A DNA stretch of 8,327 bases from the NCBI GenBank assembly GCA_034003585.1, contig JAVEYH010000141.1, positions 1-8,327 of the forward strand, written 5' to 3'. Positions 7,819 through 8,327 of the stretch are shown here, in pieces. Position 1 is the first letter of the stretch. Each line of letters opens with the position of its first letter. The DNA is from JAPXSY01 sp034003585 (lineage in GTDB: Bacteria; Verrucomicrobiota; Kiritimatiellia; RFP12; UBA1067). Position numbers and translations under genes: made by a program. The notes beneath the pieces are model-generated. The model made no database searches and was not told where the DNA came from. It worked only from the letters and a program-made list of their open reading frames with translations.

Positions 7819-7891
7819 TCCACTCGTCAATTGCGAATTAGCTGTTTTATCCTTGTCTCTGATTCCATGGTTTTCGGCTCATCGCGATGGA

Positions 7892-7924
7892 GGAAACGCC
7901 TGATTTCAGGCGGAACGCGTTTTT
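7892..7924 (+). promoter_or_regulatory. Possible attenuator with two exclusive stems
   Basis: One fold is the CGCCTG/CAGGCG hairpin (7897-7912). The other pairs AAACGC (7894-7899) with GCGTTT (7917-7922), extendable by two G-U pairs to 7892 and 7924, and it ends in the T5 run 7920-7924. Both use bases 7897-7899, so they cannot coexist fully. The U run directly at the end is compatible with transcription pausing or attenuation. The stem is short, so confidence is low. Confidence 0.3.
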
Positions 7925-8062
7925 GACACACACCCCCTTTGGGGTCGCTTTAGCCCGTTGTTACGGGCCGTGCGACATAGGCGAGGTTGCCTACGAAGCC
8001 GGATCAGCCATGGGATCCGGTTGCGCCTGACACACGAACACAACATGGCGCGAGTGAAGTAG

Positions 8063-8070
8063 AGAAGGAT
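8063..8070 (+). promoter_or_regulatory. Shine-Dalgarno site of the RRM gene
   Basis: AGAAGGAT lies in a purine-rich, hairpin-free stretch (8052-8075); AAGGA (8065-8069) ends 7 bases before the ATG at 8077. It begins 12 bases after the last leader stem (8047-8051), so formation of that stem leaves the site open, while alternative pairings could affect access. This site fixes the start of the RRM gene. Confidence 0.75.
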
Positions 8071-8076
8071 AGAGAC

Positions 8077-8327
8077 ATGGACATCTATGTGGGCAATCTT
8101 GCCTATACGACCAGCGATGAGTCCCTGAAAGTTGCGTTCGAAGCTTACGGCGAGGTGACCTCTGCCCGTGTCGTTTCCGACCGCATGACAGGCCGCTCCA
8201 AGGGGTTTGGTTTCGTGGAGATGCCGGACCGCACTCAGGCGCAGGCGGCGATCGACGCCCTCAACGGCAAAGATCTGGATGGCCGCACCATCCGCGTGAA
8301 TGAGTCGCAGCCGAAACCGCGTGAAGA
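8077..8327 (+). CDS. RRM-domain RNA-binding protein (3' end beyond window)
   Basis: Direct translation gives 83 residues before the window ends. MDIYVGNLAY contains the RNP2 motif IYVGNL (residues 3-8), and KGFGFVEM (residues 42-49) is the RNP1 motif. Tyr4, Phe44 and Phe46 are the expected RNA-stacking aromatics. The beta-alpha-beta-beta-alpha-beta order is complete by about residue 76 (AIDALNGKDLDGRTIRVNES), after which a charged Pro/Lys/Arg tail begins, as in the small single-RRM proteins of cyanobacteria and PVC bacteria, which often end in a Gly/Arg-rich tail. It likely binds single-stranded RNA in the cytoplasm; cold induction is known for the cyanobacterial relatives and only inferred here. 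It has its own promoter and a long structured leader, and is not part of the secreted-protein operon. Third-codon T is more frequent than in the upstream genes. Confidence 0.97.
   Translation, partial: MDIYVGNLAYTTSDESLKVAFEAYGEVTSARVVSDRMTGRSKGFGFVEMPDRTQAQAAIDALNGKDLDGRTIRVNESQPKPRE

Larger units (their letters stand above)
7825..8076 (+). promoter_or_regulatory. Long structured 5' leader RNA of the RRM gene
   Basis: From the predicted start to the ATG this leader carries consecutive stems, all read directly: CGCCTG/CAGGCG (7897-7902 with 7907-7912, loop ATTT); ACCCC/GGGGT (7932-7936 with 7941-7945); GTCGC/GCGAC (7944-7948 with 7972-7976), which encloses GCCCGT/ACGGGC (7953-7958 with 7963-7968, loop TGTT); TAGGC/GCCTA (7978-7982 with 7989-7993); CCGGATC/GATCCGG (7999-8005 with 8014-8020); and GCGCC/GGCGC (8023-8027 with 8047-8051), with a CA-rich loop. 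The ACCCC/GGGGT and GTCGC/GCGAC stems share bases 7944-7945, so they can form fully only as alternatives. The density of stems and the unpaired CA-rich segments suggest a cis-regulatory RNA. Structured leaders ahead of bacterial RRM genes are known in principle (the Chlorobi-RRM motif); homology to that motif is not claimed. I see no convincing protein-coding gene here. Confidence 0.6.

Noticed and set aside
7867..7926. 19-codon open frame near the leader start
   Set aside because: No Shine-Dalgarno, short basic peptide, no recognisable leader-peptide feature such as repeated codons for one amino acid.
7923..7951. Second TTGACA inside the leader as a promoter
   Set aside because: No -10-like sequence at 16-18 bases downstream; the motif is part of the TGACACAC repeat.
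7887..8030. 47-codon open frame in the RRM leader
   Set aside because: No Shine-Dalgarno before its ATG, and it runs through all the hairpins; sequence constraint is better explained by RNA structure.
7932..8051. Hairpin cluster as a tRNA or small tmRNA-like gene
   Set aside because: No cloverleaf with T-loop GTTCGA-type sequence or CCA end; stem spacing does not fit a tRNA.
1..8327. CRISPR arrays, insertion sequences, attachment sites, rRNA
   Set aside because: No direct repeats with regular spacing, no transposase-like protein or terminal inverted repeats, and no rRNA-like sequence seen by eye.

Overview
The window reads as high-GC bacterial DNA with one uniform coding direction (+). Three secreted proteins come first, then a regulated RNA-binding protein gene that runs off the right edge. 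A large surface protein with autotransporter-associated beta-strand repeats and LamG-like domains, next to a secreted glycosidase-like enzyme and a GH28-like beta-helix protein, with no SusC/SusD pair in view, suggests the Verrucomicrobiota/Kiritimatiellota/Lentisphaerota group (PVC bacteria that degrade polysaccharides). This taxonomic placement is inference from gene content and style, not from a marker gene.

Layout. Positions 2-3574 hold the 3' part of a very large extracellular protein: a beta-helix-like region with repeats, then two related LamG-like modules separated by repeat-type linkers. After 23 bases comes a complete 882-residue exported protein (3598-6246), probably with a beta-sandwich, a TIM-barrel-like catalytic core and a beta-sandwich, which I cannot place in a named family. 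After another 26 bases, forming a striking purine-only ribosome-binding region, comes a complete 484-residue exported right-handed beta-helix protein of GH28 type (6273-7727). Tight spacing, a shared strand and shared export signals indicate one transcript. A plausible joint role is binding (LamG protein) and breakdown (two enzymes) of a complex polysaccharide outside the cytoplasm or in the periplasm.

The 349-base gap 7728-8076 is not empty. It holds a good sigma-70-type promoter (TTGACA, 17-base spacer, TATTTT) with T/A tracts in the UP-element position, followed by a leader of about 250 nt that folds on paper into a chain of GC-rich hairpins. The leader also contains a possible long-range alternative pairing, a possible attenuator, and a repeated TGACACAC motif. 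It ends at a clear Shine-Dalgarno site in front of a small RRM-type RNA-binding protein (8077 to the window end), which was only recognised by direct translation. The combination suggests a post-transcriptionally controlled, perhaps autoregulated or temperature-responsive, RRM gene. I consider this leader the most interesting element of the window.
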